Of a DNA stretch of 64,000 nt, positions 1 to 13,249 are shown piece by piece. The translations under genes and the position numbers were made by a program. Location of the stretch: positions 9,316,804 through 9,380,803 of the forward strand of contig OZ022239.1 of NCBI GenBank assembly GCA_963978895.1, given 5' to 3'. Origin of the DNA: Erpobdella octoculata. Its lineage: Eukaryota; Annelida; Clitellata; Hirudinida; Erpobdellidae. Below the pieces are notes generated by a model that was not told the DNA's origin, ran no database searches, and saw only the letters and a program-made list of their open reading frames with translations. The stretch's first letter is position 1; the number at the start of each line of letters is the position of its first letter.

Positions 1-600
1 TTAAAATATTTTTTTGTACATTTTTACACACTTTTATCAACTTCTATTCTCTGTTTGTTTGTTTGTGGGTGTGTTTCTCTGTATGCAAATCTTGCAACTA
101 AAATTTAACCATCTTTTTGACTAGCTAGGAAGCTGACACTTTCAGCATAGCTTTATATTGGATGACAATATGATTCAATTGATTTCGACATAATATTTAT
201 AATAAATTTAGTGGTATTTACAAATAATAAATTTAGTGGTATTTACAAATAATAAATTTAGTGGTATTTACAAATAATAAATTTAGTGGTATTTACAAAT
301 AATAAATTTAGTGGTATTTACAAATAATAAATTTAGTGGTATTTACAAATAATAAATTTAGTGGTATTTACAAATAATAAATTTAGTGGTATTTACAAAT
401 AATAAATTTAGTGGTATTTACAAATAATAAATTTAGTGGTATTTACAAATAATAAATTTAGTGGTATTTACAAATAATAAATTTAGTGGTATTTACAAAA
501 AAAAACCGAAAAACTTAATTAGAATATCTTTTGTATTTCTAAATTGAGTGTATTTGAAATAAAAAAGTGTGTTGAAAAACTCGTTTTTTCCTTTACTTGT
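1..600 (+). repeat. Dispersed repeat family R1, copy 1, carrying a 25-bp minisatellite
   Basis: The flanks 1-195 and 500-600 match three other places in the window: 17670-17930 (same strand), and 36425-36725 and 57595-58115 (reverse strand). Shared text includes GTGTTTCTCTGTATGCAAAT, GACTAGCTAGGAAGCT and TGTGTTGAAAAACTC. No coding potential or terminal inverted repeat is evident. I do not recognise the family. This copy is interrupted by the 25-bp array at 200-499. Confidence 0.7.
200..499 (+). repeat. 25-bp minisatellite, 12 near-perfect units
   Basis: The unit AATAAATTTAGTGGTATTTAC plus a short CAAAT-type link repeats every 25 bp. I count twelve AGTGGT cores, with almost no divergence between units. 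It lies inside an R1 repeat. A single diverged monomer sits at the equivalent place in the R1 copy near 36525, so the array looks like a local expansion of one R1 segment. Confidence 0.9.
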
Positions 601-936
601 TTACTTTTAATTCCTTATTCGTTGATTTTTTTCTAAACAAATGATTAACTGCTTTCTCACAAATGGTTAATTCCGGTTATTAAAAAGTGCAGCAACAAAT
701 TCTAATATTTGTTTAAATTGCATTTTTTAAATTTTTTGTGCTAAAAAAGTTTTTTTTTTTTCAAATGCTTGGAGCAATGTTTTATTTTGAGCAAAAATTT
801 AAAAAATATTTACGTATATTTTGGATTAGTGATGGACCCGTTGTAAAATATTGACATTCTCAAGTGAATTAAGAGTCAATAAAAATTTTATAAATATGAT
901 CGAATTACTTCACAGTAGAATTTTGTTTTCATTTAG

Positions 937-3900
937 GGGCAGTTTTGTTAGATGTACTGCAGGGTTTGACTCAACAATTCCAATGTTTCCAAGTGGTTAG
1001 AAAGTTTTTAGGCTAATGTTCTATTTTAGTCATATAGGATAGGATTTATACACTTTCATTACTGATATATTAATTAATGTGATAACATTATAACTGTTGT
1101 TTATATGACTATAGTCACAATTGGATATTAAATTAATGATCTTTTTAAGTGTCAGCTAGAAGTCTTAATAAGAGTATCTCATATCTTTCTCATTTCATTT
1201 TTTAAATAAATTTTAATTAATCAATTGTTTAGGATCAAAGTTGTATATCAGTAAACAGTTTGACGTATGCGCACAGAAGAAGAACTTCTCTGCTAGTGCA
1301 AGAAATTTCAATGTCTAATCCAACTGTAAGAACCTAATTTTTTTTGCTTTAGTCGTAACACTTGTACATTTTTTTAATCGTGTTTATTATGCATAATATA
1401 AATGTGAAATGCACAACTTTTGATACTTCTAGAGTAATTTAAGATTGGAAATTATGAAAATTTATGTTTTGAATAATTTTTATAAAGCTGTCTAGACAAG
1501 TTATTCACTTGGAATCTCAAGGCTTTCAGTTGTGGCCTTCTGCAAATGTAACCAAGATTAGGTAAGAGATGAAATATAAACCATCAAACTATTCAATAGT
1601 TTTTTTATGTTATCTCTATAAATGTCATAAAAATTTTGAATTTTGGGATATTAATTAATGATCTTTTTTATAATTTATCATATAAGTTTATTTACAGATT
1701 GAATTTCCACGACAAAAGTCACTTCAATTGCACGTTAGGGTCTGCCATCGTTCCAGCATCAGATTCATCAGCGTCATACAAAGTCGTCGTCTTGGTAACG
1801 GACCTGACGAAAACACTCACGCTGGAATCGAGATCGACGATAAATTTTGTTTCGTTGACATCCATTCAGTACGAGATCGTTGAGAAAAGTGGCAGTGCTG
1901 GGAGCGATGATTCGTTTCAGAATCTCAGAAAGAAAGCAATAAAGGTTTTACAATTTTATTTAGGCATAAGTCATTTTTTTTCTACTGTTTTGAATGGATT
2001 ATAATAACATTTGAAGTTTTTTTGAGTTTTAATTTAAGTAATATGTCTATTATTGTTTATTGTAGAATTTATATATCAAGTGCTCTAGCTTTTCAATTTT
2101 TTTTTATTTAATGAGACAATATCTTATTTATACATATCTAAAAGAAATTCGATTTTTTAATAGAACTATTTTTTTTATTTCTAAGGAACTGAAAGAAGCT
2201 CTACTGATGAGAATAAAGTCTTTAAGAGATGAGCATACAAGTGCCTGGCTTTCAGTAAGATTATGTTCTTTTCCTTCTTTTTGTACAAAGTTGTTTTTTG
2301 TTATTTACAACTGTAGACAATTAAACGAAATTAAGTCATAAAACAGAAGTCGTAGATTAGAGTTTTTCATCAATGGTGAGGTATGTAGTAAAACCAATGC
2401 ATTAAAACAACTAGTGAAATGAGAGAGAGATAGTTATAGATGGAGGACTGCTCGTGCATTTCATCTTATTTGACAAGAAAAATATTTTCTTGAATAATAT
2501 TTTTCAAGGTTTAGTGAAATGAACTTCTTCAAATTTTTTTTATATAATTATAAATTTGAAATGTTATATATATACTTTTTTTATTGTTTACATATATGAT
2601 ACAAGCAATTAGGGAAAACTGATATCACATAAGCTTCAATTTCACTTAATGCGTTCTCAATGTAACAAGTTTAATTAAAATATTTTTTGTTCAAAGGGGT
2701 TGGGGATGAAATAAAATTGGCAATCTTCAGCGACTTCAGACGAGAATGAATTATTAATGAGAACAGATTGGGGGTGAAAAGTAATTAGTTGTAATTTAAG
2801 TTGCTGTTTATTTTCAGCTGTGGAATTCCGGATTTTATATGAGCTACTCATTAGCTTCAGGAGTAGTGAATGGAAATCAGATAAACAAAACTATGTATTA
2901 CGTCCTCAGCAATGCAAAAAATTATTTTGTGGAAATGCCACAAGATCAAAAAGCTATCGAGTCAGCTAAGAACTTTCTCTTCAGGACTGATCGATGCTAT
3001 GGGGGACACCACACCTTGTAAGATGTTTTGTATAATTGATGAATACTATTTTTTCTTTATCTATTCTGAGCATCAGCCATAAAAACTTATGTTTGGTATT
3101 CATATGGGTCACATAATTTTATTTTTAGTTTATATGATTTTTGAATAATGTCACAGACAGAACATGAGGATGTGGACAGATGTCATGAGTGTTCATGATG
3201 TCCTCAGTCTAGCCAACATCTGGCTCATAACTCTTGAAAAACAAGGCTGTGGAACTATGATAAAGGCAGGTTGGTCATTATATTCAAATTGAATATTATT
3301 AAAATTATTAATTTTTTTTTTGAAAAGCTGTTTTAATAATATGTTAAATCTTTTATTATTTTTTCTGTCTCAAGACAAAGGTACTTAAATATATTTTCTT
3401 TAAATAAATTAGGAGCTGAGGGAGTCATCCAAGCCATGGTGTTGAGCTACGGGCCACTCCGGTTCAGTGATAGTCATCTAGAATTTAATACCAAGCCTAG
3501 CGATCTCCACAGGGACTTACACTTCAGGCGTATCAATTACGGCAGTGACACGCATGTAAACATTTCTGTCAGGGTTGACTCGGACAACAAGGCCTTCCTC
3601 TACATCTCTCTCGATCGGAACAATCTTACTTACTATGCCTGTGATGCTGGATGCCTTGATCCTCCTGTTAGACTTAGGTTGGTAATTCAATAAATGCCAG
3701 CAGTTTATTTATGGGCTTGTTTTTTCAGCTTTAGTTGGAAGTGAAGTGTTTTAGAGATAATAGCTTTTTTATAGTTCTCACTGAATTTTGCTCAATAATA
3801 CAGGGTCTGTATAAGAGGTCAACATACGTGATTTATTATTTCTTTTTTGTATGCATGTGTGTTAGAAATTTGGTGTAGTGCTATTGGGTGGGACTGCAAC

Positions 3901-6900
3901 TGCAAAATTTTTAGTGAAAAGGTTTAAAATGGCATAAATTATTTGAAAAGCACAAAATTCAGTCAGTAAAAAATTTACATTAAAATTTATTATATAATTA
4001 TTGTACAAATAGCAAAAAATTCGGAGAAAATTAATTTTGACATGAATTCGTATAAATAAAATGAAGCATTTTTAGCCTTTGCAATGATAATTAATAAGGA
4101 TAATGATATATTTTGATGTTAAAAAAATTATGTCATATAATAATTGTATCTTATTGAATTAAAAATATATTTGTTATTTGGTTCAGTAAAGATGAAGTAA
4201 GACTTCCTGTGAAATTGACGGAACCAATCACTCCCATCTTGTATATAACTTCTGATCTTCAACATATGGATGAACTTAAACATGCCATACATGTTCAGTC
4301 TGTTGATGAAGGTTTTATTTTTCACAGCTGTTTTCCAATTACTTAAATTTTAAGCTAACTATCTATAATATAAATGCCGAGTTACTCTGGTATTGCATGT
4401 CGAAATACCTTACCGTGCCTTATTGGACCTAATCTGACTATAGAGGCATTTACTGTGCACTCACTGGACCTCACCATGCCTCAGTGGTGTAACAAGGGTT
4501 GGTAATGCAGTAACTCATAGTGTCATTTCCTCACGGTTTAACCCTTGGACCTCTTGAGTTCGGCAGTGCCAAATAACTGGACCGTGCAGAACAGATGCAC
4601 GTTGGGACAAAGTAATAAGTGGTGGGTGCCCTTTCATCAAAAATAATTGATGGCTGGTAACTTTTGTTCATACAAAAAGTTTATGACCGGAGGGAGGGTA
4701 AAAATAGTACATTTTTGTCTGAAACAACGAATGAAAATAATTTCATAGTGACGTTGACAGTAACGTTTTGCCCTTCGGTGTCACTCCATTTGGCTCACAT
4801 TTCTTAGTGACAGGCCCATCGAGAGGATGAATGGGGCCTGGGTCAATTTTTTCTGGTGGGCATCTTAGTTGTATTATTATTAATAATAATAATATAATTA
4901 GTATTATTATTTTTATTATTAATATAATTAGTATTATTATTTTTATTAATATATGTTCTGGAAGCCGGTCGGGAAATTTTTTTCAACTTGGTCCATTTGC
5001 CGCTGATCACCCAGCACTAAAAGAAAAATGTGATTTTGGTACTTGATGTTGCAGTTCAAATAAACGACAAGGAAAACAAAGCAGAGCTTGCTTTGACTCA
5101 CTCCATGCCAGATAATCACGTGGGCTTTCTTCACCGTTAGCTGCTTTACAAGCTAAAACAGAAATAGGAAATTTAATGTTTTTTTTGTCTTTTGGAAATG
5201 TTTTTGTTTGTGGTGGGACTCCAGTGCTTCTTCTATCTTTTTCTTCTATCTTTTTCTTCTATATTTTTCTTCTATCTTTCTCTTCTATTTTTTTCTATCT
5301 ACTCGATAGAAGCTTAGTAGACCTAAGTCAAAACCTTTCACAAGCTTGTTTTGATTATTGAAGCTATGAATATTTATGGCTTGCAATAATGACTTGTCTT
5401 CGTTTGCTGCTTCACAATGTCGGACTTCAACTTCCAGAGGCTCCACTTGACCTTCAGAAAACTTAGCGACATTGGTGTTGCTGGTGTCAATAAATGAGGT
5501 ACCTTGTCTGTGTGTTGTTGTAGAAGAGCCTAGCGGAGCACCTGGTGGTAGCGAAAAAACTCTGTTAACTTAGATGCTTTGTCTTTAGCTTCAGCTGCTT
5601 TTTTTTTCTCAGCACCGCTTCGATAACGCTTCATAATCTGCAATACATAATGAAAGAGATAAAAAATGAGTCAAAGCGTCACAAGCATTATATCAATGAT
5701 CAACCTGCGGATTATTCTATGTTTATGCTACAAAAAATGCGTCCCAAAACCTTCAAGTTCGCTGTCAAGTCATTAATCCAAATGGTTCCAAACAGTGCGC
5801 GTCGAAAATGTTGAAACTTGCTTCTGCAATTAAATTTTTTGTCTACTAATTAGCCAGCTTAATAACATAAACTCTATGGGCAAATGTTTTTAAAATACAA
5901 ATAGTTGTTATATTACGAGCAATTTTTAACTTCTCAACCCCCCAAAGCGAAGGCATGATTGATATTTTCAATTTCAAGTCCGCAAACTGTTAATAAATTA
6001 TACGGAACAATAACGTAACTTAACTGAGTTAAATTAATAAATAACAAGTTTTATTTATGTAAATTATTTTCTTTTTTGTCAATTACTTTAACAAAAGTTC
6101 GAACTACAACAAATAAAAAACCATCATACTTACCCAATAATTTTCACAAAACCCAGACAAGTAACAAAATCACCAGGAGTCGTTTCATTAAAGATTTACT
6201 AAATACAATTTTTTAATAATCGAGACGCGAAGTGAAGAAAATGGAGATGTCGATGTTTCTGAAGAGTTTTAAAGTTGTGAGAGTGAGAGAACAAACGCGA
6301 ATAAGATGAAAATTAAGATCTAATCTAAACTGGAAGATGTCTGGCTTTAATGGTTCAAATAAATTTGTAGATGACAAAGTTAATGCAAAGATAATGCAAA
6401 ACATTATAGTTTAATGGATTTTATCATGTTTAATATTTGCTTTTCACACTTCAGCAAGAAAGGATATTAAGTTGACAAATAGCGGATGTATAGCAGTGTT
6501 GTTTCAGTTAGGGTTTTTCAGTTAGAGTATCAGTTAAAGTTAGCCAATTTAATATTTTTTAGTTAGTATTACAGTTAAAGTTAATTTTATTCATTTTTTC
6601 CAATTAATTTTAGAGTTAATATTTTTTTCAGTTACTATTACAGTTAGTATAACAGTTATTAATATAACCCAGTGCTGATAAACATATTACTAAGCAAACG
6701 CTGTCTCAGTTTCAATTCTTGTACATCTGAATTCCATTCTTTTTTATTGCTAATAAAAGCAGGCAAAGTAGTCTGTGCACTATTCTGGTTAACTGTGTTT
6801 CCTGTATCATTTTTGACTACTTTGCGCTGGGCCCTTAGCTTTTTGCGATTTGTCTCCAAAACCTCAAGTTCCTTTGCCACTTCCTTATGTCTATGACTTA

Positions 6901-8107
6901 GATGATTTACCTTTCAACAGAGCTCTGCAAGTTTCGACCACGTGAGCTTCCGAATATTTTTTCTCCTACACTACAAACCACGTTGCACCGGCTTTTATCA
7001 GTAGAGGGTTCGTAACTGAAATAACGCCAATCTCCATTTTTTTATTTTTGGTCAGAATTTATCTTTAACATTTTTTATACGTCGTTAAATGCAAATAAAG
7101 CGATGAAAAAAAATCATAGTAGAGATAAAATACACGAGTGGGTCCGGTTACCAAATATAAACAAAGAAATAAAATTTTGGCGCATTTCAGCATGGGATTT
7201 TCCGAAAACATTTTTTTCGGTTTGTATTACAGTTACTACTTTTTTTTACTATTAGTATTACAATTAAAGTTAACATTATTTTTCAGTTAAAGTTTCAGTT
7301 AGTACTTAACTTAAATCTCTTTTTTCAGTTATTAGACCAAATTCAGTTAAAGTTACGCTTAACTGAAACAACACGGATATATAGGGGTGGAATTTAAAAT
7401 ATTGCCTTGTACTTTCTTTTAAGGGGCATTATTTTAGACTCATCAAAGGCCTCGCAGCATGCCTACTATTCCCTGAAACCAACGGGGGGCCCAGGGCGGC
7501 AGCCCTCCCTCTTGACGGCCCTGCTTAGTGACTCCTCTGCTGTGTTTCACTGTATCTTGACTGATTTCAATGTGTCACCTCACTAAACTTCACAAGGCCT
7601 CTCCGGACTTCACCGTTAATTTCAGTGAGGTTCGGTAATTGTCGGTACGGTATTTCAAAGCACCAGCTCTGGAATGCTTTATTTTTAGTTCAATATAAAT
7701 TTTTTTTTTTAGTATATTTCTAGGCTATAAATATTTGTACATTTCTTTTAATTAGCTTCACTTAACTATTTAGAGACCTAGTATTACATTTTTAACTAAC
7801 TTTTCAACTAGCTTATCATTTATTGAGCTAACTTTCTCCATAATATTACCAGTTATTTACATGAAAATTAAATCTTAATTGAACAGCTCCTGCCCACGAA
7901 CACCAGGTCATGATTATGCACAAGCATGGTCACAAATGGGGAGGTCTTCCCATGATGTTCTGGATTACCATTACTTTACTGATACTCATTTTCCACCTCT
8001 TCCTCTTCAAGCTCGTATTTAATGAATACTGCTCATCATCATCATCATCACCTGAGTTTAAGAGCAGTCAATACAATAGGTACAATGCTCAAAGGAGACA
8101 TGTATGA
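937..8107 (+). CDS. KIAA2013: KIAA2013 orthologue (DUF2152-type membrane protein), 5' end outside window
   Basis: Ten exons: 937-995, 1233-1325, 1488-1561, 1698-1944, 2186-2254, 2818-3017, 3157-3269, 3413-3677, 4187-4311 and 7887-8107 (TGA). All junctions are AG/GT and all phases join, giving about 487 codons; the vertebrate protein has roughly 630, so the N-terminal part lies upstream of the window. Recognised from collinear matches to remembered vertebrate KIAA2013: [70 protein letters not shown], and the C-terminal segment [14 protein letters not shown]. The last exon holds one membrane span ([20 protein letters not shown]) with a short tail, so the bulk is probably lumenal or extracellular with the C-terminus cytosolic. 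The family's function is unknown to me. An AATAAA at 8237 is a likely poly(A) signal. The 3.6-kb last intron is filled with hAT transposons. Assignment is strong; exact ends of the smallest exons are by eye. Confidence 0.9.
4811..7523 (-). mobile_element. hAT transposon with perfect 8-bp target duplication (CTTAGTGA), degraded, inside KIAA2013 intron
   Basis: CTTAGTGA occurs at 4803-4810 and 7524-7531, directly outside ends reading CAGGCCCATCGAGAGG on the left and, inverted, CAGGGCCGTCAAGAGG on the right. Eight-base duplications and CAGGG-type ends are typical of hAT elements. The minus strand retains transposase pieces. An N-terminal [20 protein letters not shown] (about 5630-5570) resembles ZMYM/TTF-type hAT proteins. 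It is followed by a TTF-finger-like [16 protein letters not shown] and FPTGFQNIY (about 5130-4946) in shifted frames. The rest of the transposase is missing, and another hAT is inserted at 6494-7376. Confidence 0.85.
6494..7376 (-). mobile_element. Second hAT-like element nested in the first
   Basis: Its ends are CAGTGTTGTTTCAGTTA at 6494 and the inverted form TAACTGAAACAACACGG ending at 7376. They are flanked by ATGTATAG (6486-6493) and ATATATAG (7377-7384), an 8-bp duplication with one mismatch. CAGTTA/GTTAAAGT motifs are iterated next to both ends, a common subterminal pattern. A minus-strand fragment (6659-6880, [20 protein letters not shown]) followed upstream by GATWFVV and [11 protein letters not shown] looks like a degraded BED-type finger region. 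Confidence 0.75.
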
Positions 8108-8615
8108 CACCAAAGAAGTGGATAGCTGTGATGATATTTTCCGTTTGTTATGTCAAAAGGATGTTTGTTTTAATTTTTGACGATGCTTTATTATAGCAAT
8201 TTAATTCACTGAAAGATTGAAATATAATGTCCATTAATAAATAAATATATAATGTGCCACATAATTGTAATCGTCATTTGGGGAATTGATTTTCCAATGA
8301 TGAATAATTTCATCTCATCAACTGATAAGTAATGCATCTAAGGTCTCCTTATCTACACAGAACATTTGTTTTTCTTTGTACCTGTATAATTGTATATCTA
8401 TGTAATATCAAACATGTTTCATGATCAATTTTGTTGTATATACACGAAACAGAGGTCAACCACCATGTTGGATTTTCTTGCAGAATATTTTTGTCTCATT
8501 ACATTAATACTTGTTCTGCAAATGGTGTAAATTATTTCTCATGCTGAAAAATTCTGCCAATATCTGTGTTCAGTTGTAGTTATTAAATATCCAATGCTGG
8601 GATTTTGTATGAAAC

Positions 8616-8690
8616 TAGCGAGGTTCTTCTCTCTCTTTCGCTCCCATTTCCACCCTTGCTTACTCTCTCGTTGCCCATCTCGCTTTTCTT
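8616..8690 (-). repeat. Fragment of the Helitron-like H family
   Basis: Text around ACTAGCGAGG, then CTCTCTTTCGCTCCCATTTCC and CTTGCTTACTCTCTCG, matches the 3'-terminal part of the fuller copy at 31425-31925. It lies just downstream of the KIAA2013 poly(A) signal. Only this short piece is recognisable. Confidence 0.5.
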
Positions 8691-9099
8691 TTTTTTTCTC
8701 CTAACTTCTTTTTTTCCCAGAAAATGTAAAATAGATGTGCTAAAAGTTGCTTGAAACCTTCAAACTTTGTTACATGAACTAAATTTGAATTTTGTTACAC
8801 AATAATCTTTGATGGTCGTACATAGGCACTTTTGCCCTGGACAGTTTTTTGGTCATAAAAAATAATCTTAAATCTATTGATACTAAGCTATCAGGACCCA
8901 TTAATTCACAACTTCAAGAGGTTTTCATATTTATTTGACTAAATCACAATTTAAAACATTTATAATTACATAAAACAACTTCATTATAGTCATTAAGCAT
9001 TCGTTAATGTAAAAGGATAAGAAAGCAACCACTAGGGCAAGCCACACAGTTTAAGTCACCTCTTTTGTAAACACACTCATCACATAACAGGCAGATTTA

Positions 9100-9440
<341 letters not shown>

Positions 9441-10284
9441 GTCTACTGTTCTGATCAAAAACCTATTTTAAAAATACAAAGTATGTTTACCAATGGGAGA
9501 CAAAGCTTATTCATTTTTATAAGAGAATTAAATTATTTTTGTTGAAGAAAAACCACTAGAAAAGTATGCTACATAAAATTATTTATTTTATATATTGTAT
9601 AAGTTAATGTAATGTTAATGTTGAAAACTTGATGAGCATTAAAAACGTTTTTATAAATATCTTTCATATGTCCGATGACAGGTACATTTACTTTATAAAG
9701 AGGATATGTACATAAAATTGAATTGTTACAAAGACAATTAACTTTAAATATCAATAGTCCACACACTGGAAATTCCTATTTTCTTTAATTTATATTTTTT
9801 AAATTAAACATTTATTTCGCTAATCTCCGCCCTTACACAAAATCTTTAAATTTATTAAAATCAATTTCTAGTATTCTAGTTCTAGTTAAGGCAGTTATAG
9901 GGTAACATATTTTTAAAAAATGTTAAAATCCGCTTGGTGGGCGTCCGAAACTATTTCGCAGAGAACTCTAGCCGAAATAATTTCAGACCCACAAAACAAA
10001 CTATATTTGATTCTTGAAATAAGATCTACAAAATTTACCGTTACAATCTAAATTTTAGAATGGGAAATATATCACACGTCACCACCCAACACAAGAAGAG
10101 AGCGGAAACGAAAATTGTAAACACGTCGCAGTTGTGTGATGGATTGCCATCATAATAAAAACTACAAAACCATAAAAAACTTTGTTTTTTAAATATTCTT
10201 TATAATTTTATAATTTGGCAACTAAAAATGTTTTGCAAAATATTTTTTATGATAGTAAGACTATAAAACATGAGAACATTGATC

Positions 10285-10620
10285 ACAGTCAGTCTTCTAA
10301 ATACCTATTCTTACTGTCTCATTTAAATAGTCAAATGTATGTTGACGACTCATTATGTTTATTCTATTTTCTCTAAATTTTCTTTTAAGTCTGTTGTTAA
10401 TCAAATAACTGCCTGTCTTCAATCTATTATCTCTTGGAGTTCTTCTGTGTCTTACATATGGTCTTAAGCTTAATCCCATAGATATGCTTAATCCTGATAA
10501 GTTTGAATTTCTTTCGAGTGCTACCGCATGGCCCAGCTTAAAATTGCTGTCTTATTTACGTAAAGGTTCTCGTGCGGTCCTACATTTTGACGCTACAAGA
10601 TCTGTGGTGAGAGCTTAATA
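10285..10620 (+). pseudogene. LINE reverse-transcriptase remnant
   Basis: In shifting + frames the region shows MYVDDSL (the YxDD catalytic motif of reverse transcriptase), then NQITACLQSIISWSSS and NPDKFEFLSSAT. These match the order ADD, then CLxxIxxWMxxNxLxLNPDKTEFL, in CR1/jockey-like non-LTR retrotransposons. Frameshifts and stops break it. It resembles the fragment at 18318-18715. Confidence 0.6.
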
Positions 10621-10904
10621 AAAGTCAATTCACAAGAGATTATATTATTACAGTGATAGAAAACAACGAAACTGATATCCCAATATTTGGCTTTGTGACC
10701 TATCGGCTAGGCTAGGAACATTGTCAGAATGATGTTTACTTATACATTATGTTATTTATGTTTGTAAGGGAGAGTATTATTACGTGGCCAATTTATTCAG
10801 TTGTTGTAACTGATTATTCGATGGCTCCTGATCATTGGTGTGTGCATCGGTTTCAATGGGGTAGACTTGTCGCAATACTTAGAGTCTAAGTCTTAGACTT
10901 AAGT

Positions 10905-11765
10905 TATACGTTGAATTCGTACGGATGCATTCCGGGGACACATCACTTAAATAAAACTGTGTTGCGCACACTTCGTAAAAATGGTAACAGGCAACATGAG
11001 AAAGCTAGTGAGCAACAAACAAAATCTGAAAACCATTGTAACTGCAGTGTGCGCTATCCTTATATTGAACCAAATAGGCTATTAAACTTTAATAATTAAA
11101 GGCTTATTTCATAATCAATATGCTTTATTCTACTGTCTTTTAAGTGCTAAAGAAGTGGAAATCAATTCAAGTCTACTTTGATGCAATTGACAACCCTATA
11201 ACAATCACAGACATCAACGTAGATTTGGATAACATTCCGGAAGACGTTGGTGACATCCACGAAGAAGAGCAGCTTTGTACAGTCGCAGTCCGTAATACAA
11301 GCACACACCCAGTTCTAGAAAAAAAGCATTGAAAAACACATAGCAAATCTGGAACTCGAAGACGTTGACGAGCCAGATAACTCCCTAAAAAATGAAAACG
11401 TTTGTGAAATGGTTATTAAAAAATTACCTGTGTATGACCCCTTTGGACGAGTTTCAACCTCTTCTCTTTCAAATGCTCCCGTTGAAAATTGGTTCAACAT
11501 TGTTAGAAATACTCTCTTGGATAAGAAAAGAAATTTGAAAGCCGGGCGGTTCTTAGAAAAAAAATAAAGATGCGAATGTTCGCACATTGCAAAGAAACAA
11601 CCCTTGATACCCCATAAGGTAAAAAAGAAAGGCCGACGAAGATTTATACAAAGAGGAAGAAAACAGTATTCAAGAAGTTTCACCGAAAAAAGGCCACCGA
11701 CAAAAATGTTTACCCGAAGAGTGGGACAGTCATCCAGAAACTGATTCATCTTATTTCAAACACTT
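10905..11765 (+). pseudogene. Degraded transposon-type coding remnant, first part
   Basis: Open stretches in different + frames: GCIPGTHHLNKTVLRTLRKN near 10920, IQVYFDAIDNPITITDINVD from 11168, and NLELEDVDEPDN to APVENWFNIVRNTLLDKKR at 11345-11540. The PVENWF...KK.LKAGRF pattern resembles repeated, unnamed transposase-like proteins of invertebrate genomes. No intact frame remains. The family is not named with confidence. Confidence 0.4.
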
Positions 11766-12188
11766 GCAGGTGGATAAAATTAGTGGCGGTAAACTGCCTA
11801 GACATTGAAAAAAATGTTTTAGTGATTGAACCATTTTATTTTTAAAAAGCAGGGCTTAACAATGGTGCCGTAGTTTGTAGAAAGAGAAAGAATTATCTAT
11901 TCCTCGAGGATTTAATAACTTTAAATCCTAAGACATGGTTGCTAACAACACTATTAGATTACTACGTTAAAAACGTAATAGATTTGAAATGTTGCAATTA
12001 TTTTGCATGCGAGGTTGGCTCTATATGTTTGGAAAATCAGGATATTAAGGGGGGTTCTGTTCTGAACAGATGAACCAACTTCAAGGAAAAGCGTTATAAC
12101 CTATTTCCCTATTTATTTAACGGTAATCATTATTTCTGCCTCCTAGTTCACGATTACAACTCTAGTTTCTTTTCAATTTATTCCAGAA

Positions 12189-13145
12189 ATGTCTACCATG
12201 AGTTTGTGCGTAATTTGCATGAAAGGGCGAAGGTTGTCGAATGTTTCGTACAAAGGTCAGAAGACGATTATAGAGACATCAGTACAACATGAGGATGACA
12301 TTGATAAAGAGATCCTAAGATTGACATCCAACTCGTCAGTTTTAATTCATGAAAAGTGTCGACACGACTATAGCAACAAAATAAACACACAGAAAGTCCA
12401 TGAAGAGAATGCTGCAAAGTTGCTTCCGCCTTCTATGTGTGTCACTTGTAGACAGATTTCAGATCCGTTTGACTACCCAACACACTGCATCATCAGTGCA
12501 AAAAGAACCGACATATATAAAGACAATGGGAATCCAGCATTTTATCCACAAGTTTATAATGTAGAGCTGATCGACATTGAACCTTCTTTTGGTACAAGAA
12601 ACTATTTTATGTGCATGCCAGCAACGTGGAGATGACATCTCAATTCAAGGGAGCTAGAATCAAATTTGCCCAGGACCTGTTGATGTTGATGCAGTTTACC
12701 GCACAAAATGTTTTTCAACATTCCCTTCACCATTGAGTGTCAAGTGTGCAGGTATCACAGGAATTAACATTAAAAATATGAATTTGGACAATGACCTGGC
12801 ATTTAAGGAGTTGTGTGACTGGCTGCAGTATGATGAAAATTAAATTAGACAGTACACAATAGCTGAGCCACGTACTGAAATGTCTTGATATCTTCCAGAT
12901 GGCGTGCCAGCATATTCAGTAAGTCACCTAAAGAAAAAACTGCATGAGAGATTATTATCAAGATCAGTTGATCATCTCAGGTATGGAAGAAAAATGAAGT
13001 GTTGTAACATTTTCACGCTCAGCCACTGCCATACTTCATGAAACATACACAGATACAAATACACATGATTTTGATGAAAAATTGGAATCAATAAATAATA
13101 TCAGAAAAAGTATCAGACAGGATATTCAAACCGAACAAAAGTTAC
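12189..13145 (+). pseudogene. Degraded transposon-associated protein with a C2/CH zinc-binding N-terminus
   Basis: The longest open part (12189-12635, 148 codons) has CVICMKG, then HEKCRHDYSN, then CVTCRQ, i.e. a possible Cys/His zinc site. This layout occurs in a large family of repeated uncharacterised invertebrate proteins. After a stop the similarity continues in shifted frames: FKELCDWLQYDEN, VSHLKKKLHERLL (12785-12960) and FSRSATAILHETY near 13010. I infer an old multi-copy element, not a host gene. The function is unknown. Confidence 0.5.
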
Positions 13146-13249
13146 TTATTTGGACGTAAAGAACAGAAAAATGGCTTCCATTTTATCAACAAATTTCAAA
13201 TCAATAATAAAGCTAAAGGCATAAAATTACATTTGATTGTACTATGAAG

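Noticed and set aside
200..499. CRISPR-like array
   Set aside because: The 25-bp units are contiguous without variable spacers, and the genome is eukaryotic.
4375..7680. A still larger element around the outer hAT, suggested by GGTATTGCATGTCGAAATACC at 4390 and a similar inverted text near 7650
   Set aside because: The similarity is short and imperfect, and no target duplication could be found.
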